From: a virus
DNA length: 53,988 nucleotides
Reading direction: 5' to 3' (one strand)
Virus record (IMG/VR): IMGVR_UViG_3300037502_002706
Location: 1 to 53,988 of that record
Program-made: the position numbers and the translations under genes
Shown: piece by piece, positions 16,991 through 23,053 of the stretch
Numbering within the stretch: the first letter of the stretch is position 1
How the letters are laid out: each line of letters opens with the position of its first letter
Notes under the pieces: model-generated
Told to the model about the DNA's origin: nothing
The model's input: the letters and a program-made list of their open reading frames with translations, nothing else
The model's database searches: none

Positions 16991-18566
16991 ACGGGTTGCT
17001 CCTTTCACGGGTGGGGGCGCGCCTAGGCGCATCGTCCACGTCGCGCGCCTGCGGTAGCGTGAACCAGCCTTCGTTCTTCAGGAATATAACCGCCTGCGTG
17101 AAGCAGTCCACGTATTCGTCGTGCTCGGCGGCGGGGAACTTGGCGAGCTGCTTCATGAACGGTTGCGCCCAGCTGGCGGGTTGGCCCGGGTTGGCGGCGG
17201 ACTCAGGCACCCACAGCAGCCCCAGCTCAAGAGTGGGGGCGGCCTGGTGGGCGCGTGATACTTTGTCCGCCTGGCCAGGATTGTACCCCACCGCGGGCAC
17301 CCGGGCAAGCCGCAGGTCCTGCAGCAACGATTGCCCGCTCGCCTTCGCCTCCACCAGCACGCGGTCGGGCCGGCGGGGCTTGACGGGTGGGCCGCGGCGC
17401 GGCTGCTTGTCCCCTCCGTACTCGGTGCGCCAGTCGTCCACCACGCGCTTGCGCAGCTCGGGGTAGCTGAGGTGCTCGTCCCACGCGTCGAGCAGCAGCG
17501 CGTGCCGCTCGCCCTCGTACGTGAACACGCCCCACACCTCGCAGCCGGTGGGGTCGTTCTGGGTCTTCTCGCTGAACGCGGTGTCGTAGCTCTGCAGCAC
17601 GTACTCCAGCGGCGGCAGCCCCCGCTCGGCCACGGGCCACAGGCGGAAGTGCTTGGTTTTGAGAATGCCGCCCTCGGCCGGGGTCGGGTCCTGCTGTAGC
17701 TGGCCCGCGGTGCCGTAGGTGCCGAGCAGCTGCTTCAGCTCGGTGATTTCCTTCGGCCCGAACCGCTCGGGGCAAATCAGCTCGCCCGGCTCCTTGCGCG
17801 GGTCGTAGGGGCCGAGCACAGTCCGCCGGCGCACGCCGTCCCACTCGGCCGGAATCATCAGGTGCTCCCACCCGCCGATGTCTTCAAGAATGTGTCCGCT
17901 GATGTCTTTCTCGTGCAGACGCTGCATGATTGTGACCATCGCGTCGCGCTTGGGGTCGTTCAGCCGCGTCGACCACACCACGTCAAACCACTCCAGCGCG
18001 CTCTCGCGGATGAGGTCGCTCTGCGCCTCCTGTGCGCTGTGGGGGTCGTCCAGCAGCAACCGCGAGCCGCCCTCGCCCGTGGCCGTGCCACCCACCGAGG
18101 TCGCGATGCGGTAGCCGGTGCGGTCGTTCTCGAAGCGCTGCTTGGCGTTCTGGTCGCCGGCGAGCGCAAACAGGTGCCCCCAGCGCTCCTGGTACCAGGG
18201 CGACTGCACCAACCGCCGCGCCTTCAAGTTGTCGCGGATGCTGAGGTTGCTGCTGTACGAGGCGCAGAGGTACTTGTGCGCCGGGTCGGTGAGCCACTCC
18301 CACATCGGCCACATCACCGAGACGATCGTCGACTTGCTGTGCCGCGGGGGAATGTTGATTAGCAGCTTGCGCAGCTCGCCCGCGGTTATGGCCTCCAGGT
18401 GCTCACATATTTCCCGTATGTGCCAGCTCGGTATGAACGGCACCCCCGGCTCCACCGTGGGCCACGCCTGGCGCACGAACTCGTACAGGTTGGCCCCCGC
18501 GGCCCGGCGCTCGCGCTCCCGCCGCACCATGTCCAGCAGCGCCGCGGGGCTCAGCGGGGCGTTCAT
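16980..18566 (-). CDS. Terminase large subunit
   Basis: 528 residues from ATG 18566, chosen over the longer frame because AAGGAG lies just upstream and the start overlaps the MazG stop as ATGA. The ATPase half has a Walker A-like PPRHSKST at residues 73-80, the phrase IATSVGGTATGEGGSRLLLD with Walker B LLLDDP at 170-175, and the coupling segment VTIMQRLHEKDISGHILEDI. The nuclease half has SYDTAFS, VLVEAKASGQSLLQDL and EYVDCFTQAVIFL with the metal-binding acids expected in the RNase H fold. It packages and cuts genome DNA with the small subunit and portal. Length is normal for the family. Confidence 0.92.
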   Translation of the reverse strand: MNAPLSPAALLDMVRRERERRAAGANLYEFVRQAWPTVEPGVPFIPSWHIREICEHLEAITAGELRKLLINIPPRHSKSTIVSVMWPMWEWLTDPAHKYLCASYSSNLSIRDNLKARRLVQSPWYQERWGHLFALAGDQNAKQRFENDRTGYRIATSVGGTATGEGGSRLLLDDPHSAQEAQSDLIRESALEWFDVVWSTRLNDPKRDAMVTIMQRLHEKDISGHILEDIGGWEHLMIPAEWDGVRRRTVLGPYDPRKEPGELICPERFGPKEITELKQLLGTYGTAGQLQQDPTPAEGGILKTKHFRLWPVAERGLPPLEYVLQSYDTAFSEKTQNDPTGCEVWGVFTYEGERHALLLDAWDEHLSYPELRKRVVDDWRTEYGGDKQPRRGPPVKPRRPDRVLVEAKASGQSLLQDLRLARVPAVGYNPGQADKVSRAHQAAPTLELGLLWVPESAANPGQPASWAQPFMKQLAKFPAAEHDEYVDCFTQAVIFLKNEGWFTLPQARDVDDAPRRAPTRERSNPYAA

Positions 18567-18910
18567 GGCTCCTTGACGAACGTGCCGTCGGGCATGAGCC
18601 GCCCGCGCCGGTCCTTGATCTGCGCATACGCCCCCACCAGGCACTGCGTCACGTCCAGGTCGCGCAGCGCGCAGTAGTTAATCAGGCACACCAGCACATC
18701 GCCCACCGCGTCGGCGGTGGCCTCGCGGTCGCGCTTGCCCTCGGCGTCGCACAGCTCGCCCACCTCGGACACGAGCTTGAGCAGCTGGGAGGCCGGAGCC
18801 GCGTGCGGAATGATGCCTCGGGCCTCGGCCCAGCGGATGACGTGCAGCTCGGCCTCGCGGAACGTGTACATGCGCAGCGCGCGCATTGCCTCGTCGGTTT
18901 GTTGCGTCAT
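18563..18910 (-). CDS. mazG-like: MazG-like nucleotide pyrophosphohydrolase
   Basis: 115 residues. The all-alpha NTP-PPase core shows LLKLVSEVGELCDAEGKRDR with the E-x2-E element, then DAVGDVLVCLINYCALRDLD with D-x3-D, and a C-terminal QIKDRRGRLMPDGTFVKE typical of phage MazG. It would hydrolyse (d)NTPs or ppGpp-like nucleotides to monophosphates. Its placement between small and large terminase genes, with ATGA overlaps on both sides, is unusual; MazG genes normally sit with replication genes. It is therefore expressed with late packaging genes. Confidence 0.82.
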   Translation of the reverse strand: MTQQTDEAMRALRMYTFREAELHVIRWAEARGIIPHAAPASQLLKLVSEVGELCDAEGKRDREATADAVGDVLVCLINYCALRDLDVTQCLVGAYAQIKDRRGRLMPDGTFVKEP

Positions 18911-19413
18911 GGTGTGGGGGTGCTCCCGCTCGCGGCCTTGCTCAGCAGCGCCTGCATGCGCTGCAGCTCCTCATCGCTCAGCCCCTTGAGGTCCACCGCG
19001 GCGAGCGCGATTGGGCCCCCGCCGGCGCCGGTGTGCTCCTGCGTCACGCGGTCGCCGTACTCGCGCGGGGCCACCGCCTTGGCGCGCCAGCGGTAGTGGT
19101 GGGCGAGCTCCTTGGCGCGGCTGAGCTCAAAGGGGTCGGTGGCGGCGGCCAGCCCGAGCTCGGCCTTCTCGTCCCAGACGCGGGCGGCGTTCTCCCGAGC
19201 AGCGCGCATGCGCGCGGTGCGCTGGGGATCGTCCTGCGTCCACTCGATCAGCGTCGAAATGTGCACCCCGATCGCCGCGGAAATAGCGGTCATGCTCTCG
19301 CCCGCGGTAATCCGCGCGCAGATCTCATCCAACCCGAACGCGGTGCACCGCTCGCGCGCCACTGGCGGGCGGGTGAGCTGCTTTTTACCTGCAGTGTTCA
19401 TGTCGCCGCGCAT
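18907..19413 (-). CDS. Terminase small subunit
   Basis: 168 residues from ATG 19413, where TAATG links it to the previous stop; an internal ATG at 19401 is an alternative. N-terminal helix-turn-helix: LDEICARITAGESMTAISAA followed by IGVHISTLIEWTQDDPQRTA. A helical middle (RENAARVWDEKAELGLAAAT) and the diagnostic end HYRWRAKAVAPREYGDRVTQ with EHTG follow. This matches the small terminase family that recognises the packaging start. It lies directly upstream of MazG and the large subunit. Confidence 0.82.
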   Translation of the reverse strand: MRGDMNTAGKKQLTRPPVARERCTAFGLDEICARITAGESMTAISAAIGVHISTLIEWTQDDPQRTARMRAARENAARVWDEKAELGLAAATDPFELSRAKELAHHYRWRAKAVAPREYGDRVTQEHTGAGGGPIALAAVDLKGLSDEELQRMQALLSKAASGSTPTP

Positions 19414-19928
19414 TATACCCCCGAGCGCGCCGGGTAAACCCCCACCCGCTGCCGCCCCACCGGCCGCTCCAGCGGCTGTAGCCGCAACAGCCCCTCGGCG
19501 AGCAGCGCGGCGAGCGTGCGCTCTTTGCGCTCTTGCGCGCCGGTGGGGCCGCCCTGATGCGCCGGCAGCCGGCAGTAGTAAGACTGCGAGCGGCCCGGCT
19601 CGCGGCGCACCAGCGTTATTAATTCCGCGCGTAATGCGTCCGCGGGGGTTATTTGTGCGTCGGGGTGCCCCGCGGGATATATTCCGGGCACGTCCTTGCG
19701 CCGCCCGCGACTAAAACCCAACTCCAGCTCGCCGCGCGTAAATAGCAAGTCGAGCGCTTGGTATTTGTCTTCGGCCAGTCCGCGTAGGCCGCCCTCCGCC
19801 ACCGGCCAGTAGATGTAGTGCGTCTTGGGCAGACCGGGCTGGGCCCGCACCAGCGCCAGCAGCGCCCCGGGCATCGCCGCCCGCACCTCCGCTATCCATT
19901 CCTCAGTGACTCGCTTTACTGTTTCCAC
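19413..19928 (-). CDS. Two-copy winged-helix protein related to the primase C terminus
   Basis: 171 residues from GTG 19928, chosen because AAAGGGGTGAG lies seven bases upstream; an ATG at 19997 would add a basic leader. Two related segments are visible: ALVRAQPGLPKTHYIYWPVA...GLRGLAEDKYQALDLLFTRG and TLVRREPGRSQSYYCRLPAH...GAQERKERTLAALLAEG. The second closely matches the primase-helicase C terminus (ELVRRDPGRSRSHYERLTVS...SQERKERAVTSLLEDG). Both look like winged helices that bind DNA. As the first gene of the morphogenesis operon it may regulate late transcription or guide packaging; the role is inference. No family name known to me. Confidence 0.65.
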   Translation of the reverse strand: METVKRVTEEWIAEVRAAMPGALLALVRAQPGLPKTHYIYWPVAEGGLRGLAEDKYQALDLLFTRGELELGFSRGRRKDVPGIYPAGHPDAQITPADALRAELITLVRREPGRSQSYYCRLPAHQGGPTGAQERKERTLAALLAEGLLRLQPLERPVGRQRVGVYPARSGV

Positions 19929-19956
19929 GGTTCTCACCCCTTTGCTGAGCGTTGAC

Positions 19957-19997
19957 AAAGACCTTATTATAGGTCTTTTTCTCTTCTTAGGCGTCAT
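19957..19997 (-). promoter_or_regulatory. Candidate late promoter with an 8-bp palindrome
   Basis: A perfect inverted repeat AAAGACCT (19957-19964) / AGGTCTTT (19971-19978) flanks the six bases TATTAT. On the minus strand, TATAAT lies at 19971-19966, a consensus -10 about 38 bases upstream of the GTG of the winged-helix gene. The best upstream element, ATGACG at 19997-19992, is 20 bases away, so the -35 is weak. AT-rich sequence here stands out in a GC-rich genome. The palindrome could be an operator over the -10. On the plus strand the same stem is followed by TTCTCTTCTT and could act as a terminator, although no plus gene reads into it. Confidence 0.5.
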
Positions 19998-20027
19998 AAA
20001 CAACTCGATGACACCTTTAACCCAATC

Positions 20028-20217
20028 GGCGTTCGCACACGAAGTGTGTAGAAGACGAACGACCCTAACACCAGAGCGTTCGCCCCACACCTGCTGATCG
20101 TCTACGGAGGAGGCCCCGCGGGGCCCCTCCTCCGACAGATCGAGCGGTGTAAAGCGGTGGTCGCTCGCGCCACGAACGTTCGAACGTTCGGCCCGAACGA
20201 TTACCCCGAACGATTAC
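20028..20217. promoter_or_regulatory. GAACG/CGTTC operator-like array
   Basis: The gene-free stretch from 19998 to 20231 holds at least seven GAACG or CGTTC cores. Two overlapping palindromes (CGAACGTTCG repeated with shared ends) lie at 20173-20190. An exact 13-bp tandem repeat CCCGAACGATTAC lies at 20192-20204 and 20205-20217. Further cores are near 20028, 20055 and 20077, and a small hairpin CACAC-GAA-GTGTG lies near 20036-20048. The arrangement looks like a protein-binding array upstream of the morphogenesis operon. The bound protein is unknown. Confidence 0.5.
20105..20134 (-). terminator. Strong GC hairpin ending the minus early operon
   Basis: CGGAGGAGG at 20105-20113 pairs with CCTCCTCCG at 20126-20134, nine base pairs, with a further self-complementary CCCCGCGGGG inside. 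It lies about 100 bp beyond the last gene of the 26.7-20.2 kb operon. There is no following T-run, so an intrinsic terminator is not certain; it may be a bidirectional block or an RNA-stabilising stem separating early and late transcription units. Confidence 0.45.
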
Positions 20218-20231
20218 CCCGCCCCTGGTTT

Positions 20232-20468
20232 TCATTGGTCGTCCTCGCCCGCGCTTTCATGCCGCGGTGGGGGTTGGTAGTCGGGGCAGGGGCCGTGCCC
20301 CGCCCATGGCTGCAGCAGCGCTCGGGGGCCGCCCGGCGCGGGCCGGGTGAGCAGCGTGCGGCGCGCGCAGCTGGCGCACTCGGCGCGGCCCGGCGCCCCG
20401 TTACACAGCCAAACCACGGCGGGTTTTGCCGGTGGCGGGTTCAGGTATATTCGGCTGGCGGTGAACAT
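20232..20468 (-). CDS. Small cysteine-containing protein
   Basis: 78 residues; ATG 20468 follows the previous stop directly. Cysteines fall as VWLCNGAPGRAECASCARRT and a later GPCPDYQP, a C-x9-C-x2-C pattern that could bind zinc. The rest is Pro/Arg-rich and disordered. It is the last gene of the minus early operon and lies before the GAACG array. No known family recognised; moderate confidence that it is translated. Confidence 0.5.
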   Translation of the reverse strand: MFTASRIYLNPPPAKPAVVWLCNGAPGRAECASCARRTLLTRPAPGGPRALLQPWAGHGPCPDYQPPPRHESAGEDDQ

Positions 20469-20469
20469 A

Positions 20470-20700
20470 TTACTCCTGTTGTGGCTGGGCGGGGTTTTCG
20501 GTTAACATCCACTGCGGCTTCTTTGGCAGCGGGGCCCAGCCCAGGTAGCCCGGTGCGCCGCGCGAGTATTGGCCGTAGACCGCCACGCCGCCCTGCGTCA
20601 GGAGTTGCACCTTGGCGCTGAGCGGGCAGGTGTCCAACGGGCGCCAGAAGTAGTCCTGGTCCACCGCGGCCGCCCGGTCGTTAGTGAGCTTGACAGTCAT
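20470..20700 (-). CDS. Small early protein, unknown
   Basis: 76 residues from ATG 20700 (MTVKLTNDRAAAVDQDYFWR), which overlaps the previous stop as ATGA; the longer frame from 20796 has no support. Contains RPLDTCPLSAKVQLLTQGGV and YGQYSRGAPGYLGWAPLPKK, resembling small phage proteins with an FWxPxDTCPxxxKxxLL phrase. Function unknown. Confidence 0.65.
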   Translation of the reverse strand: MTVKLTNDRAAAVDQDYFWRPLDTCPLSAKVQLLTQGGVAVYGQYSRGAPGYLGWAPLPKKPQWMLTENPAQPQQE

Positions 20701-21083
20701 GGTGTGATGCCATGCGCCCGCTCGACGGCACGGGCAAATGCGTGTTGCTGCGTAGTGGCTGTGCGCTCTGCTTCTGCTGTCATTGCCCATGACCACAGGT
20801 CTCGTATCTCCTCCTCCGTCAGCGGCTTGCGCTGGGGTGGGGCGACATACAACGGCACCGTTGCTGCGTACAAGCTCGGCTCTCGGTTCTGAATCAAACT
20901 CACCATCTGGCGCAGCCCACTACCGGGGTACGGTACGTGCATCCACGCCACCGGCTCCTGCACCGGCTCTGCCAGCGCGGCTTTGAGTGACCTGATAGAT
21001 TCAAACATCTCGTCGGATATGTCGCTTGGACAGTTCAGTAACGCCTCCAGCGCCTGCTGGGCGGCTTCTCTAAGTTCTGTCAT
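20697..21083 (-). CDS. Conserved phage protein (EPVAW...PLTEEEI type)
   Basis: 128 residues; ATGA overlaps at both ends. An N-terminal helix (MTELREAAQQALEALLNCPS) is followed by EPVQEPVAWMHVPYPGSGL, then TVPLYVAPPQRKPLTEEEIR and a helical tail DLWSWAMTAEAERTATTQQH. This modular layout is very common in phages of Burkholderiales and Pseudomonadales, where the EPVAWM/PLYxxPPQRxPLTxEEI block recurs in many small proteins of unknown role. It supports a betaproteobacterial host, weakly. Confidence 0.75.
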   Translation of the reverse strand: MTELREAAQQALEALLNCPSDISDEMFESIRSLKAALAEPVQEPVAWMHVPYPGSGLRQMVSLIQNREPSLYAATVPLYVAPPQRKPLTEEEIRDLWSWAMTAEAERTATTQQHAFARAVERAHGITP

Positions 21084-21175
21084 ACCAACCCCGCCATCGC
21101 AAAAGCAACCTCAGTCGGCACCAAGGCATAGACATACGCCCGATACACCGGGCACCAGTAATGGATGCGGGTCAT
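21080..21175 (-). CDS. 31-residue protein
   Basis: MTRIHYWCPVYRAYVYALVP followed by TEVAFAMAGLV. The start forms ATGA with the upstream stop and the stop forms ATGA with the next start, so it sits perfectly in the translation chain although it is tiny. Mildly hydrophobic with aromatic residues. Function unknown; the exact fit on both sides is the main evidence. Confidence 0.55.
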   Translation of the reverse strand: MTRIHYWCPVYRAYVYALVPTEVAFAMAGLV

Positions 21176-21546
21176 TTGTTCTCCTCTGCTGCCTTGATGG
21201 CGGCGCGGGCTACCTTTTGATACTCGTAGTCCATTGCGTTAACCGTGGCTATCCACCGCAGGGCTCTCAGAAGCGCATCACGCTGGGCAACCGCCTCCTC
21301 AAGCGCCTTGATGTGCGCGTTGATCTTCTCAATCTCTGGCGCGTTCTGGGCAATGATACGTTCGCGCTCGGCAGCGGCGACAAGGGCGGCGAATGGCGCA
21401 AGCATCTCAACAAGCCTGTCATCCCAACGATTTTTGTCTTCGTCTACCAAGCGCGCATCTGTGATGCCGGTGCAATGTCCTTCGCTGTCGTAGAAGTGAT
21501 AAAGCGCCGCCTCCCGCGCCATGCGGATGATGTCGTCGCGGGTCAT
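21172..21546 (-). CDS. Conserved phage protein (TRDDIIRMAREA type)
   Basis: 124 residues from ATG 21546 (MTRDDIIRMAREAALYHFYD), again in ATGA overlap; a longer frame from 21585 runs into the previous gene. Continues TDARLVDEDKNRWDDRLVEM and a long helix rich in Ala/Glu (HIKALEEAVAQRDALLRALR). The N-terminal phrase is widespread in small phage proteins. Likely a coiled-coil accessory protein; function unknown. Confidence 0.7.
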   Translation of the reverse strand: MTRDDIIRMAREAALYHFYDSEGHCTGITDARLVDEDKNRWDDRLVEMLAPFAALVAAAERERIIAQNAPEIEKINAHIKALEEAVAQRDALLRALRWIATVNAMDYEYQKVARAAIKAAEENK

Positions 21547-21872
21547 GTGTTCTCCTTTCGTGCGCAGCGTTGCGCGTAATGCCATACGCTGGACACTTGT
21601 TCAAGCAGCGCGGGCGGGTGGGGTTTGGGGGCGGGGGGTGGGGGTGGCTCAGCGCCGTCCGCCGTGCAGCGCCAGCGGGCAAACCGGCCGGAGCTACTCG
21701 GGTAGATGAGCCCCGCGGTGCGCAGCTCGGCGGTGTACTGCGCGGCGGTGTTGGGCGAGCATTTGAGCTTTGAGGCCAGCTCGGCGCGGTTGGGGTTGCG
21801 CAGCTCGCGAATCAGGCGCAGCGTCTCGGCCACGCGGGGGGTGAGCTCGGGCGGCAGCGGTTCAGTAGCCAT
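21543..21872 (-). CDS. Winged-helix DNA-binding protein
   Basis: 109 residues from ATG 21872 (MATEPLPPELTPRVAETLRL). Residues about 13-65 form a winged helix: IRELRNPNRAELASKLKCSP then NTAAQYTAELRTAGLIYPSS, with a wing SGRFARWRC. A Pro-rich linker and a short C-terminal tail ending in AQRCARKENT follow. It resembles MarR/ArsR-like phage transcription factors, so it may regulate early or late transcription. Start overlaps the previous gene by 11 bp. Confidence 0.7.
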   Translation of the reverse strand: MATEPLPPELTPRVAETLRLIRELRNPNRAELASKLKCSPNTAAQYTAELRTAGLIYPSSSGRFARWRCTADGAEPPPPPAPKPHPPALLEQVSSVWHYAQRCARKENT

Positions 21873-22548
21873 GGGGTACGCTCGCGTAACGTAGGGGGTC
21901 GGGCGCGGGCTCGGCGCGGTCGTCGTAGGTGACCGTCGCGGTGTCGCCCAGGCGCCACTTGGCGCGCTGCTCGACGCGGTGCTTCTTGGTGGCCACCCGG
22001 AAGTCCGGCGCGAGCAGCTCCTGCGGGTTGAACGCGGGGTCAAAGAACCTGCATCTGTTGTTCGGCTGCAGCGCGAACTGCCCGTTGTCCAGCTTGAGCA
22101 CGTTGTAGCTCTTGTGCTCGTCGACCGACTCGCTAAAAGTGAAGTCCGGAATGCGCGGGTCCGGCGCGCAGGTGTCCAGCGTGAACAGGTACTCGCCGGG
22201 GTGCGTGCGGCGGTCCTTGCCGTAGAACTCGGCGCGCAACCCCTTGAGCAGCGGCTTGTCAATCACCTCCACGTGGTACGCCAGCGCGTCCCAGATCTGC
22301 AACACGTCCAGCGGCAGCTGGGTGTCCTCCTCGATGACGTCGTGCCAGGTGAACGCCGACACGGGCAGCTTGTCGTACAGCGCGGCGTACTGGGGGAGGT
22401 AGGTCTCAAATCGGAACGCCTCGCCCTTGAGGGCTTTGACGCTGCACCAAATGCCCTCGACCAGCTCGCCGTGGCGGGCTTGGTGGTCGTACAGGTACTC
22501 GGCGCGGACCCAGACTTTGACGGGGGGTAGGGGGCAAACGAAGCTCAT
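21862..22548 (-). CDS. Conserved phage protein of unknown function
   Basis: 228 residues; ATGA overlap at the start. Mixed alpha/beta sequence: KVWVRAEYLYDHQARHGELV, GIWCSVKALKGEAFRFETYL, PVSAFTWHDVIEEDTQLPLD, DTCAPDPRIPDFTFSESVDE and KSYNVLKLDNGQFALQPNNR with RCRFFDPAFNP. This gene type is recurrent beside replication genes in environmental and Burkholderiales phages. No catalytic signature recognised. Conserved Trp/Phe/Asp blocks imply a folded enzyme or binding protein rather than a filler. Confidence 0.7.
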   Translation of the reverse strand: MSFVCPLPPVKVWVRAEYLYDHQARHGELVEGIWCSVKALKGEAFRFETYLPQYAALYDKLPVSAFTWHDVIEEDTQLPLDVLQIWDALAYHVEVIDKPLLKGLRAEFYGKDRRTHPGEYLFTLDTCAPDPRIPDFTFSESVDEHKSYNVLKLDNGQFALQPNNRCRFFDPAFNPQELLAPDFRVATKKHRVEQRAKWRLGDTATVTYDDRAEPAPDPLRYASVPHGY

Positions 22549-22796
22549 GCCAGCCCCCTACTCACCAGCACCCCGACCAGCAGCGCCGAGCCCGCCAGCA
22601 CGGCGACCAGCACCACCCCGCGCAGCAGGTCCAGCCACTCCTCGCGGCCGTAGAAGTCGGGGTCGTCCTCCAGCCAGCAGGCCTCGCGGTTGGGGCAGGG
22701 GGCGCGGCCCTGCTGGCAGGGGCCCGAGCAGCGCGGCGCCGCCATGTGCGGCAGGTGCGTCGGCTCGGTGCCGTCGGCGTACTCACGAGTGGTCAT
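22545..22796 (-). CDS. Cysteine-rich small membrane protein
   Basis: 83 residues from ATG 22796 with GAAAGGAGA upstream, overlapping the previous gene by 14 bp. Residues ~18-42 hold four cysteines in APRCSGPCQQGRAPCPNREA-CW, and the last 27 residues are one transmembrane helix (LLRGVVLVAVLAGSALLVGV). The C-x3-C-x2-GR-x-CP-x-AC motif before or after a membrane helix is common in small phage proteins of Burkholderiales. It would be a C-tail-anchored inner-membrane protein, Cys head in the cytoplasm. Function unknown; a holin is conceivable but unproven. Confidence 0.65.
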   Translation of the reverse strand: MTTREYADGTEPTHLPHMAAPRCSGPCQQGRAPCPNREACWLEDDPDFYGREEWLDLLRGVVLVAVLAGSALLVGVLVSRGLA

Positions 22797-22992
22797 CGGG
22801 TTCTCCTTTCTCGGCCAGCGTAGCGCGCAGCCGAGCAATGCGGGTGGTGTGGTAACGGACCATGGCGTCGGCGTACTCGCGGGCGGAGTGCGCCTCGAGC
22901 AGCGAGCGCCGGGCGGAGTCGAGCTCCTGCGCGGCGAGGGCCTCGGCCGGCGGCGGCCGCAGCAGGTTACGTATCGTACTCGTCAGGCTCAT
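22783..22992 (-). CDS. Small helical protein
   Basis: 69 residues, AAAGGAA before ATG 22992. Long amphipathic helix pattern: LAAQELDSARRSLLEAHSAR and EYADAMVRYHTTRIARLRAT. This arrangement (L-A-x-EL-x2-ARR-x-LL-x3-x-x3-YA) is frequent in small early proteins of Burkholderia-type phages. Probably a coiled-coil. Function unknown. The 61 bp before it hold only its ribosome site. Confidence 0.65.
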   Translation of the reverse strand: MSLTSTIRNLLRPPPAEALAAQELDSARRSLLEAHSAREYADAMVRYHTTRIARLRATLAEKGEPDDHS

Positions 22993-23053
22993 GATTGTGT
23001 GTTTCCTTTCTCTCTACGTTATCGCGTTATGCGCTCTGTTCGCTCTCTCTCTC

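Noticed and set aside
19952-19957. TTGACA on the plus strand as a promoter -35
   Set aside because: No -10 at 16-18 bases and no plus-strand gene downstream for several kb; it is part of the palindrome region of the minus promoter.
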